Source: Saccharothrix sp. HUAS TT1 (GTDB taxonomy: Bacteria > Actinomycetota > Actinomycetes > Mycobacteriales > Pseudonocardiaceae). Taken from it: 64,000 nucleotides of DNA. The notes beneath the pieces are model-generated. The model did not search any database, was not told the DNA's origin, and was given only the letters and a program-made list of their open reading frames with translations. The translations under genes were made by a program, and so were the position numbers. This document shows positions 26,410 through 34,792 of the stretch, piece after piece. Position 1 is the stretch's first letter. Each line of letters opens with the position of its first letter. The DNA lies in the NCBI RefSeq assembly GCF_040744945.1, contig NZ_CP160453.1, positions 5,828,001-5,892,000 of the forward strand. The letters are read 5' to 3'.

Positions 26410-27435
26410 ATGGAGGGCGTGACGGCCCGGTTGAGCGACATCGCCGCGCAGGCCGGGGTCAGCGAGGCGACGGTCAGCCGCGTCTTCAACGGCAAGGCGG
26501 GCGTGTCGGCGGCCACCCGGCAGGCGGTGGTGGCCGCGATGGACCTGCTCGGCTACGAGCGACCGGCCCGGCTGCGGCAGCGCAGCGCCGGGCTCATCGG
26601 GCTGATCACCCCGGAGCTGGGCAACCCGATCTTCCCGGCGCTCGCGCAGGTCGTGGAGCAGGTGCTGACCAGCGCGGGCTACACGCCGCTGCTGTGCACC
26701 CAGACCCCGGGCGGCTCCACCGAGGACCAGCTGACGGAGATGCTGGTGGACCGGGGCGTGGCGGGCATCGTGTTCGTCTCCGGCCTGCACGCCGACTCCA
26801 CCGCCGACATGAGCCGCTACACCAAGCTCGCCGGGCGCGGCATCCCGTTCGTGATGATCAACGGCTACACCGAGAAGGTCTCCGCGCCGTTCATGTCCAC
26901 CGACGACCGCGCGGCCATGCGGCTCGCGGTGTCGCACCTGGTCGAGCTGGGGCACGAGCGCATCGGCCTCGCCGTCGGACCGCGCCGGTTCGTGCCGGTG
27001 CTGCGCAAGATCGAGGGTTTCGTGCAGCACGTGCGCACCGCGCTCCCCTACACCGCCGAGCAGGCCGAGGCGCTGGTGCAGCACTCGCTGTTCACCGTGG
27101 AGGGCGGGCAGTCCGCGGCGGCGGCGTTGCTGGACAAGGGGTGCACGGCGATCATCTGCGGCAGCGACCTGATGGCGTTCGGGGCGATCCGGGCGGCCCG
27201 GCAGCGCGGGCTGGGCGTGCCGCAGGACGTGTCGGTGGTCGGGTTCGACGACTCGCCGCTGATCGTGTTCGCCGACCCGCCGCTGACCACGTTGCGCCAG
27301 CCCGTCGAGGCGATGGGGCAGGCCGCGGTCAACGCGCTGCTGGAGGAGATCGGCGGCACGCCCGCACCGCACGCCGAGTTCGTCTTCCTGCCCGAGCTGG
27401 TGGTGCGCGGCTCGACGGGCGCGGGGCCGAGGTGA
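26410..27435 (+). CDS. LacI-family transcriptional regulator
   Basis: A 341-residue LacI/GalR repressor. The N-terminal helix-turn-helix and hinge are clear (RLSDIAAQAGVSEATVSRVF, then LGYERPARLRQR), followed by a periplasmic-binding-like sugar domain (LIGLITPELGNPIFP, TAIICGSDLMAFGAIRAARQ, VVGFDDSPL). ATG 26410 follows a weak GGAG. It lies in a sugar context (kinase remnant upstream, alpha-amylase remnant downstream) and overlaps the next gene by 4 bases. A maltodextrin-related target is likely but inferred. Confidence 0.93.
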   Translation: MEGVTARLSDIAAQAGVSEATVSRVFNGKAGVSAATRQAVVAAMDLLGYERPARLRQRSAGLIGLITPELGNPIFPALAQVVEQVLTSAGYTPLLCTQTPGGSTEDQLTEMLVDRGVAGIVFVSGLHADSTADMSRYTKLAGRGIPFVMINGYTEKVSAPFMSTDDRAAMRLAVSHLVELGHERIGLAVGPRRFVPVLRKIEGFVQHVRTALPYTAEQAEALVQHSLFTVEGGQSAAAALLDKGCTAIICGSDLMAFGAIRAARQRGLGVPQDVSVVGFDDSPLIVFADPPLTTLRQPVEAMGQAAVNALLEEIGGTPAPHAEFVFLPELVVRGSTGAGPR

Positions 27436-28400
27436 CCGCCGGTCGGGCCAGGGCGCTGCGGATGAGGGCACAGCGCCTGACCACACCCGCCCGGTCGCTG
27501 CCCGAGCTGCTGCGCGACGTGCTGGCCGTGCAGGCGCAGGACCTCGCCGCCGCCGGGCTGGCCGTGCGCGCCCGCACCACCGGCGTCGTGCCCGCCGACC
27601 TGAGCGCGGCGCTGGACGCGGGCGACGTCGTCCGCACGTGCGCCATGCGCGGCGCGGTGCACCTGCTGCGCCGCGAGGACGCCGGCTGGCTGGTGGCGCT
27701 GCTGGGACCGGTCAACGTCGCCCGCTCCCGCCGGCGGCGGTTGGACCTCGGCCTGACCGACGAGGTGTGCGAGCGGGCGCTGGCGGCGCTGCGCGAGGTG
27801 CTGACCGAGCCGCTGACCAGGTCGCAGGTGGTCGACCGGCTCGCCGAGGTCGGCGTGGTGCTCGACCCCGCCGCGCCCGCGCACCTGCTGGCCTACGCCG
27901 CCAACAAGGGCGTGCTCTGCCTGGGCGGGTCGACCTACCGACCGCTCCCCCGCGCCGACGACGAGCCGCGCGGCGTGGTCGAGCTGGTCCGGCGCTACCT
28001 GCGCGCCTGCGGTCCGGCGACGGTCGAGGACTTCGTCGCGTGGAGCGGGCTGCCGGGGCCCGAGGCGCGGGCCGCGTTCCCGTTCGACGACCTGGTGGAG
28101 GGCGAGCACGGCTGGCAGCTGCCCGCCACCGACGCCGCCGACCTCGACGGCACGGTCCGCCTCCTCGGCCCGTTCGACACGTTCCTGCTCGGCTACGCCG
28201 ACCGCGGCCTGCTCCTGGACCCGCTGCACGCGCCCCTCGTGCAGACCGGCGGCGGCGTGCCGGTGCCGCACGTCGTGGTGGACGGCGAGGTGCGCGGCAC
28301 GTGGCGGCGGCGGGCCGACCGGGTCGTGGTGGAGCAGTTCGGCCACATCCCGGTGTCCGAGCTGGACCTCGAAGTGGAGTCGGTGCTGGCCTGGGCGTGA
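27432..28400 (+). CDS. Winged-helix DNA-binding protein (HTH_42, DNA glycosylase-like AlkX/YcaQ type)
   Basis: A 322-residue protein of the winged-helix DNA-binding-domain family that includes AlkX/YcaQ-type interstrand crosslink glycosylases. Visible family stretches are VLAVQAQDLAAAGLAVRART, VRTCAMRGAVHLL near residue 70, and the C-terminal LLGPFDTFLLGYADR. The central LTRSQVVDRLAEVGVVLD region forms a winged-helix unit. The QAQ and RGAVHLL motifs support the family; glycosylase activity is not shown. GTG 27432 overlaps the LacI stop. Confidence 0.75.
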   Translation: MTAGRARALRMRAQRLTTPARSLPELLRDVLAVQAQDLAAAGLAVRARTTGVVPADLSAALDAGDVVRTCAMRGAVHLLRREDAGWLVALLGPVNVARSRRRRLDLGLTDEVCERALAALREVLTEPLTRSQVVDRLAEVGVVLDPAAPAHLLAYAANKGVLCLGGSTYRPLPRADDEPRGVVELVRRYLRACGPATVEDFVAWSGLPGPEARAAFPFDDLVEGEHGWQLPATDAADLDGTVRLLGPFDTFLLGYADRGLLLDPLHAPLVQTGGGVPVPHVVVDGEVRGTWRRRADRVVVEQFGHIPVSELDLEVESVLAWA

Positions 28401-28445
28401 CCCGGCGGGCGGGCGGTGGGAGGGCACGCCCGCCCGCCCGCCGGG
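28401..28445. terminator. Bidirectional terminator before the amylase remnant
   Basis: A perfect 15-bp stem (CCCGGCGGGCGGGCG and complement) with a 15-base loop lies between convergent stop codons. Confidence 0.85.
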
Positions 28446-28447
28446 AG

Positions 28448-29176
28448 TCACCGCAGGTACGGGCCGTCGGCGCCGACCTTGCCCGGTGCGGGGTTGCCGG
28501 GCAGGTCCAGCACGTAGACCCGGGCGTTGCCCTTGCCGCCCGCCGACGCCGTCAGGCTGCCGCCGGTGACGACCCTCGTGTCACCGGTGACCGCGTCGCG
28601 GTAGGTGCCGTTCGGGATGCCGCTGAACGTCGCCCCGCCCGACACGGCGACCAGCGCGAAGCTGTCCACCGACCCGGACGTGTAGCGGCGCTTGAACGCC
28701 ATCCCGCCGGACACGCCGTCGGTCGAGTACTGGCCCTTCTGCAGCGCCGGCACCGCCCGGCGGATCTGGTTGAGCCGCTGCACGTGCTTGACCAGCGGTT
28801 TCTGCAGCGTGGTCGCCACCGCGCCGGACGCCGAGGACACCACGCCGTAGTCCGGGGCGACGACCGCGCCCGCGATGACGTCGCCGAAGTACGCCCGACC
28901 GGTGGTGGCCAGCGGGCAGGTGGGGCCGCAGTCGATCGGCTTGCCCGCCTGGAACTCGACCTCCGAGCCGTAGTACAGCGTCGGGATGCCGCGGAACGTC
29001 CACATCAGGCTCATGTTCTCCGCCCACGCGTCCGTCCCGCCCGCGTAGCGCACGCTGGACTTGTTCGGCCCGAAGTCGTGCGAGTCCACGTACGTCACGT
29101 TGTAGGTGGCGTCGTTGGTGGAGTCGTCGGAGTCCTTCGCGTTCCAGAACGCGTTGTTCGCGTCGCCGAAGTTCAT
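28448..29176 (-). pseudogene. Secreted GH13 alpha-amylase, C-terminal half (5' part removed by phage insertion)
   Basis: The frame encodes the last 242 residues of a GH13 amylase: VTYVDSHDFGPNKSSVRY with the third acidic residue, MWTFRGIPTLYYGSEVEFQ, then the C-domain (SVDSFALVAVSGGATFSGIP). The catalytic nucleophile, acid and signal peptide are missing. Similarity ends near ATG 29176; the frame stays open to a TGA at 29264-29266 but no longer looks like amylase. The phage integrase starts at that point. The 5' half is expected beyond the right end of the prophage, outside this window. Confidence 0.8.
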
Positions 29177-29266
29177 GTGCTTCTTCGGTACACGCCGCCC
29201 AGAACGGGCTTGACCTGCATCGGCCTCAGCGGCGGACAGGTCCGGTACGGACCCAGTACAAGATCA
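29177..29266. other. Probable attL junction region
   Basis: The segment lies between the end of amylase similarity and the integrase stop codon. A GTACCG-containing near-palindrome (GGTCCGGTACGGACC) is at about 29240-29254 and could be an integrase arm site. The core cannot be set because attR lies outside the window. Confidence 0.5.
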
Positions 29267-30463
29267 TCACCGAGCGCGCGCCAGCACCCGGTCCATGATC
29301 GACCGAGGCTGTTCCTTCAGGTCCGGCCACTCGTGGACGTAGGTCTCGAACGTCGTCTTCAACGTGGCGTGCCCAAGGGTCAGTCGCACGGTCTCCACGC
29401 TCGCACCGTTATGGATCAGCGAAGTCGCGAAGAAGTGGCGCAGGTCGTGGAACCGGAACCCCTTCGGCAGCTCGGCCGCCGCCACCGCGTCGATCCACAT
29501 CTTCGAGAAGTCGCTGGTGTACAGCGGCTTGCCGGTCGAGGTCGAGAACAGCAGTTGCGTCTTGCGGCGAGGCACACGTCGTTCGCCGGTCGACCTGTCG
29601 ATCCTGATCGCCTTCTGGTCGGTCTCGTCGTCCAGCTCGTACTCGATCGGCGGCGCCACCCGTAGCTGCTCGGTCACCGCCTCGGCCACCACCGCGGGCA
29701 GGTCCACGGTGCGCACGAGCTTGGTCTTGGGCAGCGCGAGGTATTGCCCGCGACGCGGGATGTACTTGACCTGTTGGACGACGTCGACCTCCTCGTTGAG
29801 GAACGCGACGGCGCCGTCCTCCAGGCCCAGCACCTCGGCCGGGCGCAGTCCACAGCCGGCCGCGAGCCAGGGCGCCGCGCGGTAGCGCTCCGGCAGCGCC
29901 TTCGACAATGCGTGCACCTTGCTGGCGGGCGGGATGTGGTAGGGCCGCTTCAGCCGTTTCGGCAGCTTGATGGCGACGCAGGGCGAGGACCCGATCTTCT
30001 TGTCGATCACGGCCGCCGACAGCAGCGGCTGGAGCACCAGGTGGTAGGTCGCCCGTAGCGTGACGGGCTGGAGGACCTGGGCGCGGTCGGTCACCCAGCT
30101 CTGGATGTCCGAGTTGACCAGCTTGAACAGCGGCTCGCCGCCGAGGATCGGGTAGATGTGCAGCCGCAGCCCGCGTTCGATCAGCAGCGCGGTGGCGGGG
30201 TCCACGGCGGCTTTCTTGTTGCGGGCCCACGTCTCCCCGAACTCGCGCACGGTCATCTTCCCGGCGGCCGGGTCGATGAACTGGCCGCGCGACAGGTCTG
30301 CCTTGATGTTGTTCTCGAAGACGATCGCGTCGGTCTTGCGGGCGAACGCCTTGGTGCCGGGTGTGCCGTCCGGGCGGTTGTAGTTCACCCGCCACCGCTT
30401 GCCGACGCCGTACCGGGCCGATCGCTCTCCGTCGCTCTTGAGCCAGAGGTCCTGGGGCGCCAT
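29267..30463 (-). CDS. int: Tyrosine-recombinase phage integrase
   Basis: A 398-residue tyrosine recombinase. The N-terminal AP2-like arm-binding part reads GVGKRWRVNYNRPDGTPG (residues 17-34) with TKAFARKTDAIVFENNIKAD after it. The SAM-like core-binding domain follows. The catalytic set is present: R in CGLRPAEVLGL, HDLRHFFATSL, LGHATLKTTFETYVH with the nucleophile tyrosine. The start ATG 30463 overlaps the upstream small gene by one base (TGATG). It inserts the phage into the host alpha-amylase gene. Confidence 0.95.
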   Translation of the reverse strand: MAPQDLWLKSDGERSARYGVGKRWRVNYNRPDGTPGTKAFARKTDAIVFENNIKADLSRGQFIDPAAGKMTVREFGETWARNKKAAVDPATALLIERGLRLHIYPILGGEPLFKLVNSDIQSWVTDRAQVLQPVTLRATYHLVLQPLLSAAVIDKKIGSSPCVAIKLPKRLKRPYHIPPASKVHALSKALPERYRAAPWLAAGCGLRPAEVLGLEDGAVAFLNEEVDVVQQVKYIPRRGQYLALPKTKLVRTVDLPAVVAEAVTEQLRVAPPIEYELDDETDQKAIRIDRSTGERRVPRRKTQLLFSTSTGKPLYTSDFSKMWIDAVAAAELPKGFRFHDLRHFFATSLIHNGASVETVRLTLGHATLKTTFETYVHEWPDLKEQPRSIMDRVLARAR

Positions 30464-30681
30464 CACGCGCTGCCGGGGAGGGCGGCCAGGTCGGCGCGGC
30501 GCACTGCGTCCATGTCCGCCGCGAAGATCCTCGCGTGCGGCAGGCGCTCGAACCGTCGGCGCCGCCAGGGGCCGCGCGGTCGGTCGCGGTAGCCGGCCTC
30601 CCAGCGGCAACCGTGGCCGTGCTGAGGTGTGGCGGTAGGGACGCCGTTGTCGGCGGTGGTGTACCAGCGGTCTCTGATCAT
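30463..30681 (-). CDS. Small AP2/integrase-arm-like protein upstream of int
   Basis: A 72-residue protein with a good GAAAGGAG ribosome site. The central stretch GCRWEAGYRDRPRGPWRRRR, then ERLPHARIFAADMDA, repeats the layout of the AP2-like N-terminus of the integrase next to it (RW-x-YRD-x-G, then a helix). It is coupled to int by TGATG. It could be the excision factor (directionality protein), which in this type of phage is often found here; this is inference. Confidence 0.55.
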   Translation of the reverse strand: MIRDRWYTTADNGVPTATPQHGHGCRWEAGYRDRPRGPWRRRRFERLPHARIFAADMDAVRRADLAALPGSA

Positions 30682-30733
30682 CGTTCTTTCTCCTTTCAGG
30701 TTTGGCCATAACAAAGAGGCGGAGTCAATGATT

Positions 30734-30752
30734 TGTCCCGCGCGGCGGGACA
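30734..30752 (-). terminator. Short hairpin between lysogeny genes
   Basis: A perfect 8-bp stem (TGTCCCGC and complement) with a 3-base loop, followed on the minus strand by AAATC. It may end transcription of the 30788-31045 gene. Confidence 0.5.
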
Positions 30753-30787
30753 GGGCGACTGGAACGGGAAGGTGAGGTTCGCCTTAC

Positions 30788-31045
30788 TTAGCGGTCCGCG
30801 CCGAAACGACCGCGATGGGTGGTGACATCAATCAGGGACGTGCCGGAGGGGAGCTGCTTGACCACGTGCTCGACTGCGACGGAGATCATCCAGCCGATGG
30901 CCGCCGCGTGCGTGGTGTAGATCAGCAGCAGCACGATCAGCCAGGCCCGTAGCTCCGGGGCGAACAAATAGGCACTGGTGGCCATGACAGCCAGTGGAAC
31001 AACGAGCCCAAGGGTCGCTGTGCGCCAGACTTTTGGATTCAACAT
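30788..31045 (-). CDS. Small membrane protein of the lysogeny region
   Basis: An 85-residue protein with two hydrophobic segments: ATLGLVVPLAVMATSAYLFA and AWLIVLLLIYTTHAAAIGWM. ATG 31045 follows GGGGACTCC. The position between integrase and repressor on the same strand suggests it is expressed in the lysogen, perhaps a superinfection-exclusion factor; no family is recognised. Confidence 0.6.
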   Translation of the reverse strand: MLNPKVWRTATLGLVVPLAVMATSAYLFAPELRAWLIVLLLIYTTHAAAIGWMISVAVEHVVKQLPSGTSLIDVTTHRGRFGADR

Positions 31046-31212
31046 GGAGTCCCCTAGATGCCAGTGGCGATCACCCGATCGCACGCTGGGATCTTGCGCA
31101 AAAAGGCGGATCCACGCCAGTAGGAATACCGATTCAGAGTAGAAATATCACTCTGGAATGACTTCCCGTTACGGAACGCGTCCGTTCTCTACCCAGGGTT
31201 GTCTCCACTCGG

Positions 31213-31641
31213 TCACGCTCCGAGAGCTTCACCGTCAGCCTGCTGCTCGGCCCGGTAGGCGTCGCGCATGTCCAGCGCGTCGACCAGCCACCGCGCGACC
31301 GCGGCCTTGGTCATCGTCGGTACGGCCATCACCTCCAGCAGCATCTCGCCGAACTCGACGTTGGTCGCCGTGACGATCCGGCGCTCGGCGGCGTCCAGCT
31401 CGCGTTCCCGCCGCACGACCGCTGTCGCGCCGGACCGGAACGCACCGGCCGGCAGGTCGAGTGCGCGTTCGATCGCGACCAGGTGGGTTCCCTGCGTATC
31501 GCGGGTGCCGGTTTCGGCCGATGTCCAGGTGCCGCGGTCGATGCCGGCTTTGCGTGCCGCTGCGGCCACGCTCAGGCCCGCGCGTTCCCGGTAGTGGCGG
31601 ATCATCTCGGCGATGCGCCGTCGGTCCTGGTCTTCGGCCAT
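31213..31641 (-). CDS. XRE-family repressor-like protein
   Basis: A 142-residue protein with an N-terminal helix-turn-helix (MIRHYRERAGLSVAAAARKA, then GIDRGTWTSAETGTR) and a helical C-terminal half that may form dimers. ATG 31641 has a GGGGGAG ribosome site. It is divergent from a Cro-like gene across 134 bp full of repeated operator sequences. It is the probable lysogeny repressor. The region 31085-31212 behind it holds small inverted repeats and no gene. Confidence 0.8.
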   Translation of the reverse strand: MAEDQDRRRIAEMIRHYRERAGLSVAAAARKAGIDRGTWTSAETGTRDTQGTHLVAIERALDLPAGAFRSGATAVVRRERELDAAERRIVTATNVEFGEMLLEVMAVPTMTKAAVARWLVDALDMRDAYRAEQQADGEALGA

Positions 31642-31654
31642 GTTCGTCACTCCC

Positions 31655-31681
31655 CCGCTAGAACCCTGCTGAATCTAGCGG
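31655..31681. promoter_or_regulatory. Palindromic operator in the genetic switch
   Basis: A perfect 8-bp inverted repeat (CCGCTAGA and TCTAGCGG) with an 11-base spacer, 14 bp upstream of the repressor start. Confidence 0.6.
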
Positions 31682-31715
31682 AAACCGCCACTCCCCGTGT
31701 CCGCAGGACTACGGA

Positions 31716-31776
31716 TTGCGGAATGTGGCGGCAGGGTGTTGCGGAACTCTGCGGAACTTCGTAGTGTCCTGCGGCA
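31716..31776. promoter_or_regulatory. Repeated YTGCGGMA half-sites upstream of the Cro-like gene
   Basis: TTGCGGAA at 31716 and 31739, CTGCGGAA at 31749 and CTGCGGCA at 31769; an inverted copy (TCCGCAGG) is at about 31700. Spacings are 23, 10 and 20 bp, near whole helical turns. This is the likely binding array for one or both XRE proteins. Confidence 0.65.
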
Positions 31777-32021
31777 TGACGACGACGCCAACTCCCGCCG
31801 GAGTGGAGATCAACGGCGGCCGAGTCCGAACCGAACGCCAGCTGCTGGGCCACAACCTCCGCGCCTTCGCGGAGAAGGCCGACATCAGCCTGCAGTACCT
31901 CAGCCAGATCGAGCGCGGTGACCGCCAACGGGTCAGCCCGGCGGTGTTCGGCCGGATCTGCGACGCCCTGCGCATCCCGAAGGACCAGCGACGGCAGCTC
32001 GTGCTGTCCGACGCCGCCTGA
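31776..32021 (+). CDS. Cro-like XRE-family regulator
   Basis: An 81-residue protein made up almost entirely of a helix-turn-helix domain (LLGHNLRAFAEKADISLQYL, then SQIERGDRQRVSPAVFGRIC). ATG 31776 lies at the end of the repeat array. It is divergent from the repressor gene and opens the rightward early region, as Cro-type regulators do. Confidence 0.8.
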   Translation: MTTTPTPAGVEINGGRVRTERQLLGHNLRAFAEKADISLQYLSQIERGDRQRVSPAVFGRICDALRIPKDQRRQLVLSDAA

Positions 32022-32110
32022 CTCCTCGCACGAAAACGGGCCGCCCGCCACACCCCCGGAATGCAGCCGGGAGCGGACAGACGGCCCAACGAACAGGAGC
32101 GGAGAACTCC

Positions 32111-32794
32111 ATGCCCATCCGAACGATACCGCCCGTGCCCGCCGAGGCGGGCACCCAGAGCCAGCGGGTGCTGGTGCGCGTCGCGGAGCACGTCGCCCGC
32201 GGCATCGTGCCGAGCCAGGCCCGGCACGCGCTAGCCGACCTGCTCGTGCTGGTCGACCAGCACGCCCGCACGCTGCCGACGCCGGTGGTCGCGGCGGTGG
32301 ACGCGGTCGTGGCCGCGTACCAGCCGACGCTGCACCCCGAGGTGCGCACGGTCCGCGTCCAGGACCGCCAGGACCACTTCCCCCGCATCGTCACGGTGAC
32401 GGTGCCGTGGGTCTGCCCGAAGTGCGGCGGCCCGCGCGGCGAGGTCAACCCCACGGAGATCCCGCTGTTCGGCAGCCGGCGCGCGGTCGACACCTGGCGC
32501 AACCCGTGCGGGCACATCGACCACCACCGCGACGTGGTGCGCGAGGCCGCCCGGTTCCGCGAGCTGGTCGACGTCGACGCGCTCGCCGAGCAGACCGCCG
32601 CGCCCGCCGACCGCCCGGCCCCGGCCACCGAGCCGGTCCTGGTCATCCAGGCCGACCCCGCCCCGCGCGGCTACGCGATCCCCTCGCCGGACGAGGTCGC
32701 CGCGTCCATCCCCCTGGCCGCCCCGCTGCCGAGCACGTACGCCGACCCGGCCGTGCTCGCCGCGATCCGCGAGCACCTGGCCGGTGGCCGATGA
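32111..32794 (+). CDS. Unknown phage protein with zinc-ribbon-like motif
   Basis: A 227-residue protein with AGGAGCGGAG upstream of ATG 32111. Near the middle CPKCGG is followed by CGHIDHH, a possible zinc site. The N-terminal half is helical; the C-terminal part is proline/alanine-rich. It is the first of a long row of overlapping early genes. No family is recognised. Confidence 0.7.
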   Translation: MPIRTIPPVPAEAGTQSQRVLVRVAEHVARGIVPSQARHALADLLVLVDQHARTLPTPVVAAVDAVVAAYQPTLHPEVRTVRVQDRQDHFPRIVTVTVPWVCPKCGGPRGEVNPTEIPLFGSRRAVDTWRNPCGHIDHHRDVVREAARFRELVDVDALAEQTAAPADRPAPATEPVLVIQADPAPRGYAIPSPDEVAASIPLAAPLPSTYADPAVLAAIREHLAGGR

Positions 32795-33369
32795 GCCGCC
32801 GCGACATCACCGGCGTAGCCCGTGCCCTGGGCGTCGGTGTTCAGCGCATCGTCCAGCTGGTGCACGAGCTGACCCAGCAGCACGGCGAGGCGACCATCGT
32901 CGCCGAGCGCGAGGAGGAGCTGGGCAACCACGAGCTGACCGCGCAGGGCGTCGAGCTGCTGCGAGACCAGGTCGAGAACTCGGGTGCCGCGCTGATCGAG
33001 TCCCTGGAGCTGACGATCCGGTTCGTGGGGCTGACCGGGCTGCGCCGGGACCAGGTGACGCTCATCCTGTACCGCTACCAGCTCCGCGTCAGCGTCGACA
33101 GCGGAGCGCCCTGTGACGTGCTGTTCGCGCTCGACGCGCTGACCAGCCCGGTGATCAAGGCCACCCGCTGGGACCCGGCGCGCATCCACCTGGAGGTGTC
33201 GGGCCAGTTCGAGGGCCGCCAGGTCGAGGTGTCCACGACCGCCACCGGTGACGAGGGCCGGGCGCTGGACGAACGACTCGACTGGCCTGAGATCACGGGC
33301 GGCTACCCCTCCGTCAGCCCCACGCCCGACGAGCTGCGCGCGCTGGTCTCGACGGCGGTGGCGTCGTGA
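32791..33369 (+). CDS. Unknown phage protein with N-terminal helix-turn-helix-like segment
   Basis: A 192-residue protein overlapping the previous gene by 4 bases (ATGA). The opening MSRRDITGVARALGVGVQRI could be a DNA-binding helix-turn-helix. The remainder alternates strands and helices without a known signature. Coupled to its neighbours on both sides. Confidence 0.65.
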   Translation: MSRRDITGVARALGVGVQRIVQLVHELTQQHGEATIVAEREEELGNHELTAQGVELLRDQVENSGAALIESLELTIRFVGLTGLRRDQVTLILYRYQLRVSVDSGAPCDVLFALDALTSPVIKATRWDPARIHLEVSGQFEGRQVEVSTTATGDEGRALDERLDWPEITGGYPSVSPTPDELRALVSTAVAS

Positions 33370-33791
33370 GCGTTCTGGACTTGGCGGTGCGGGTCGCGAC
33401 CGACCCGGCGCTGCGGCAGCGCGGCCTCGGCGAGCTGGTCGGCCTGGACTTCCCCGGCCCGGGGTTCCAGCAGGGCCGGGTGAGCGTGCAGGTCCGCCCG
33501 GCGCGCCGGGCTCACGCGGTGGACACCGCGCTGGCGTGGTTCTACCTGCTCGACCGCGCGACGGCGAGCCTGCGGAACTACGACACCCGCGTGGCCGTGT
33601 ACGTCTCCGGTGACCTGGCCGGTGACCCGGTCCAGGCGTGGCTGTCGGTGGACGGCACGGCCGCGATGCTGCTGCGCGACGCGGTCGACACGGCCAGCGG
33701 GTGGGACCCGTGGGACAGCGCGGACGCCTCGGTGCACCTGCTGCGCCGGGTCGCGGTCGACGTGTCCGAGTGGTCGTGGTCGTGGTGCTGA
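33366..33791 (+). CDS. Unknown phage protein
   Basis: A 141-residue soluble protein starting with GTG-coupled ATG-like start at 33366 (GTGA overlap). It has an alanine- and valine-rich core (AVDTALAWFYLLDRATASL) and no recognised motif. Its end overlaps the next start. Confidence 0.65.
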   Translation: MSVLDLAVRVATDPALRQRGLGELVGLDFPGPGFQQGRVSVQVRPARRAHAVDTALAWFYLLDRATASLRNYDTRVAVYVSGDLAGDPVQAWLSVDGTAAMLLRDAVDTASGWDPWDSADASVHLLRRVAVDVSEWSWSWC

Positions 33792-34090
33792 GCCGACTGC
33801 TGGTGCACGTGGCGAAGTGGTGCCTGGTCGTGATCACCGTGTTGTTCGTGGTGCGCTGCCACGGCGACGCCGAGATCGCGACGGTCGTCGGCGAGGACGA
33901 CGTGCTGTCCGAGATCCGCGCGGACGACGCGCTGCTGGACGCCCTCGGCGGCCGCGACAGCACGCTGGCCAACGCGCTGGCCGAGGACGAGCTGAACGCG
34001 CTGCTGCTGTCCTGGCGGCGCGAGGTCGAGAGCCCGCCGGTGGGCGTGCCGGTCGCCACCGACGCCATCGCCCAGGCGGTGACCCGATGA
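33782..34090 (+). CDS. Small membrane-anchored phage protein
   Basis: About 102 residues. A single N-terminal hydrophobic segment (LLVHVAKWCLVVITVLFVV) is followed by an acidic cytoplasmic or external tail (EDDVLSEIRADDALLDAL). GTG 33782 or 33785 is used; both overlap the previous stop. Function unknown. Confidence 0.55.
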   Translation: MVLSRLLVHVAKWCLVVITVLFVVRCHGDAEIATVVGEDDVLSEIRADDALLDALGGRDSTLANALAEDELNALLLSWRREVESPPVGVPVATDAIAQAVTR

Positions 34091-34611
34091 GCGCCCTGGT
34101 CCCCGGGCTGACCTCGCGTCAGGCCGAGATCGTGCGCCTGGCGGCCACCGGCGCGACCGACGACGAGATCGGCCGCGTGCTCAACCTCTCCGCGCAGACG
34201 GTCAAGTCCCACATGCAGCGGATCAGCGCCGCGTGGGGCACGTCGGGCCGGGTGCAGATCGTCGTCACGGCCATCGCCGCCGGCGTGCTGCCCATGCCCG
34301 GTGTGGCCGGGCGCGGCTCGTGGCTGGACGTGCGGCTGCGGCAGCTCCGCGCGGTGCTGGACCTGCCGCAGTCCACCGCGCCCGCCGACCAGCAGCTGGC
34401 CGAGGTGATCAACGCGGCTCAGGCGCTGCGCCCGGCCGCGAACAGCCAAGGCCGCGCCGAGGCCGAGCACGCCCACAACCCGTGCTGCTCGTCGCACGGC
34501 GTCCCGATGAGCTGCGCCCAGTACCGGCGCACGCACTTCGTTGAGGTCCGGCCGTGCTGCTCGGCCGACGCCGCCCGGCTCGCCGCCGACGAGGAGGTGC
34601 CCCGTGGCTGA
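34087..34611 (+). CDS. LuxR-type helix-turn-helix protein
   Basis: A 174-residue protein with an N-terminal LuxR/GerE DNA-binding domain at residues 6-60: LTSRQAEIVRLAATGATDDE, then IGRVLNLSAQTVKSHMQRI. A cysteine-rich C-terminal part (CCSSHG, PCCSAD) could bind metal. No receiver domain is present. It is likely a regulator of phage early genes; the target is unknown. Confidence 0.75.
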   Translation: MSALVPGLTSRQAEIVRLAATGATDDEIGRVLNLSAQTVKSHMQRISAAWGTSGRVQIVVTAIAAGVLPMPGVAGRGSWLDVRLRQLRAVLDLPQSTAPADQQLAEVINAAQALRPAANSQGRAEAEHAHNPCCSSHGVPMSCAQYRRTHFVEVRPCCSADAARLAADEEVPRG

Positions 34612-34792
34612 TCACATCCTCGACGGCTTCAGCGGCAACGACGAACTGCACGGCGGTCAGCGCAACGTCACGTTCGACTCGGACGCCGCAGTGATCACCG
34701 TGTACGTCCGCGACCGCGACGGCGACAGCCGAGAGCAGCACTTCCGGCTGACCGAGGTCGAGCAGCGCTGGGTGGAGGTCGACCGTGGGTGA
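34604..34792 (+). CDS. Small acidic phage protein
   Basis: A 62-residue protein from GTG 34604 behind a GAGGAGG site, ending EQRWVEVDRG. It consists mainly of beta-strand-like sequence (VITVYVRDRDGDSREQHF). Overlaps both neighbours. No family is recognised. Confidence 0.6.
   Translation: MADHILDGFSGNDELHGGQRNVTFDSDAAVITVYVRDRDGDSREQHFRLTEVEQRWVEVDRG

Noticed and set aside
29177..29266. A tRNA gene as the integration site
   Set aside because: No cloverleaf can be drawn; the flanking host gene is the amylase.
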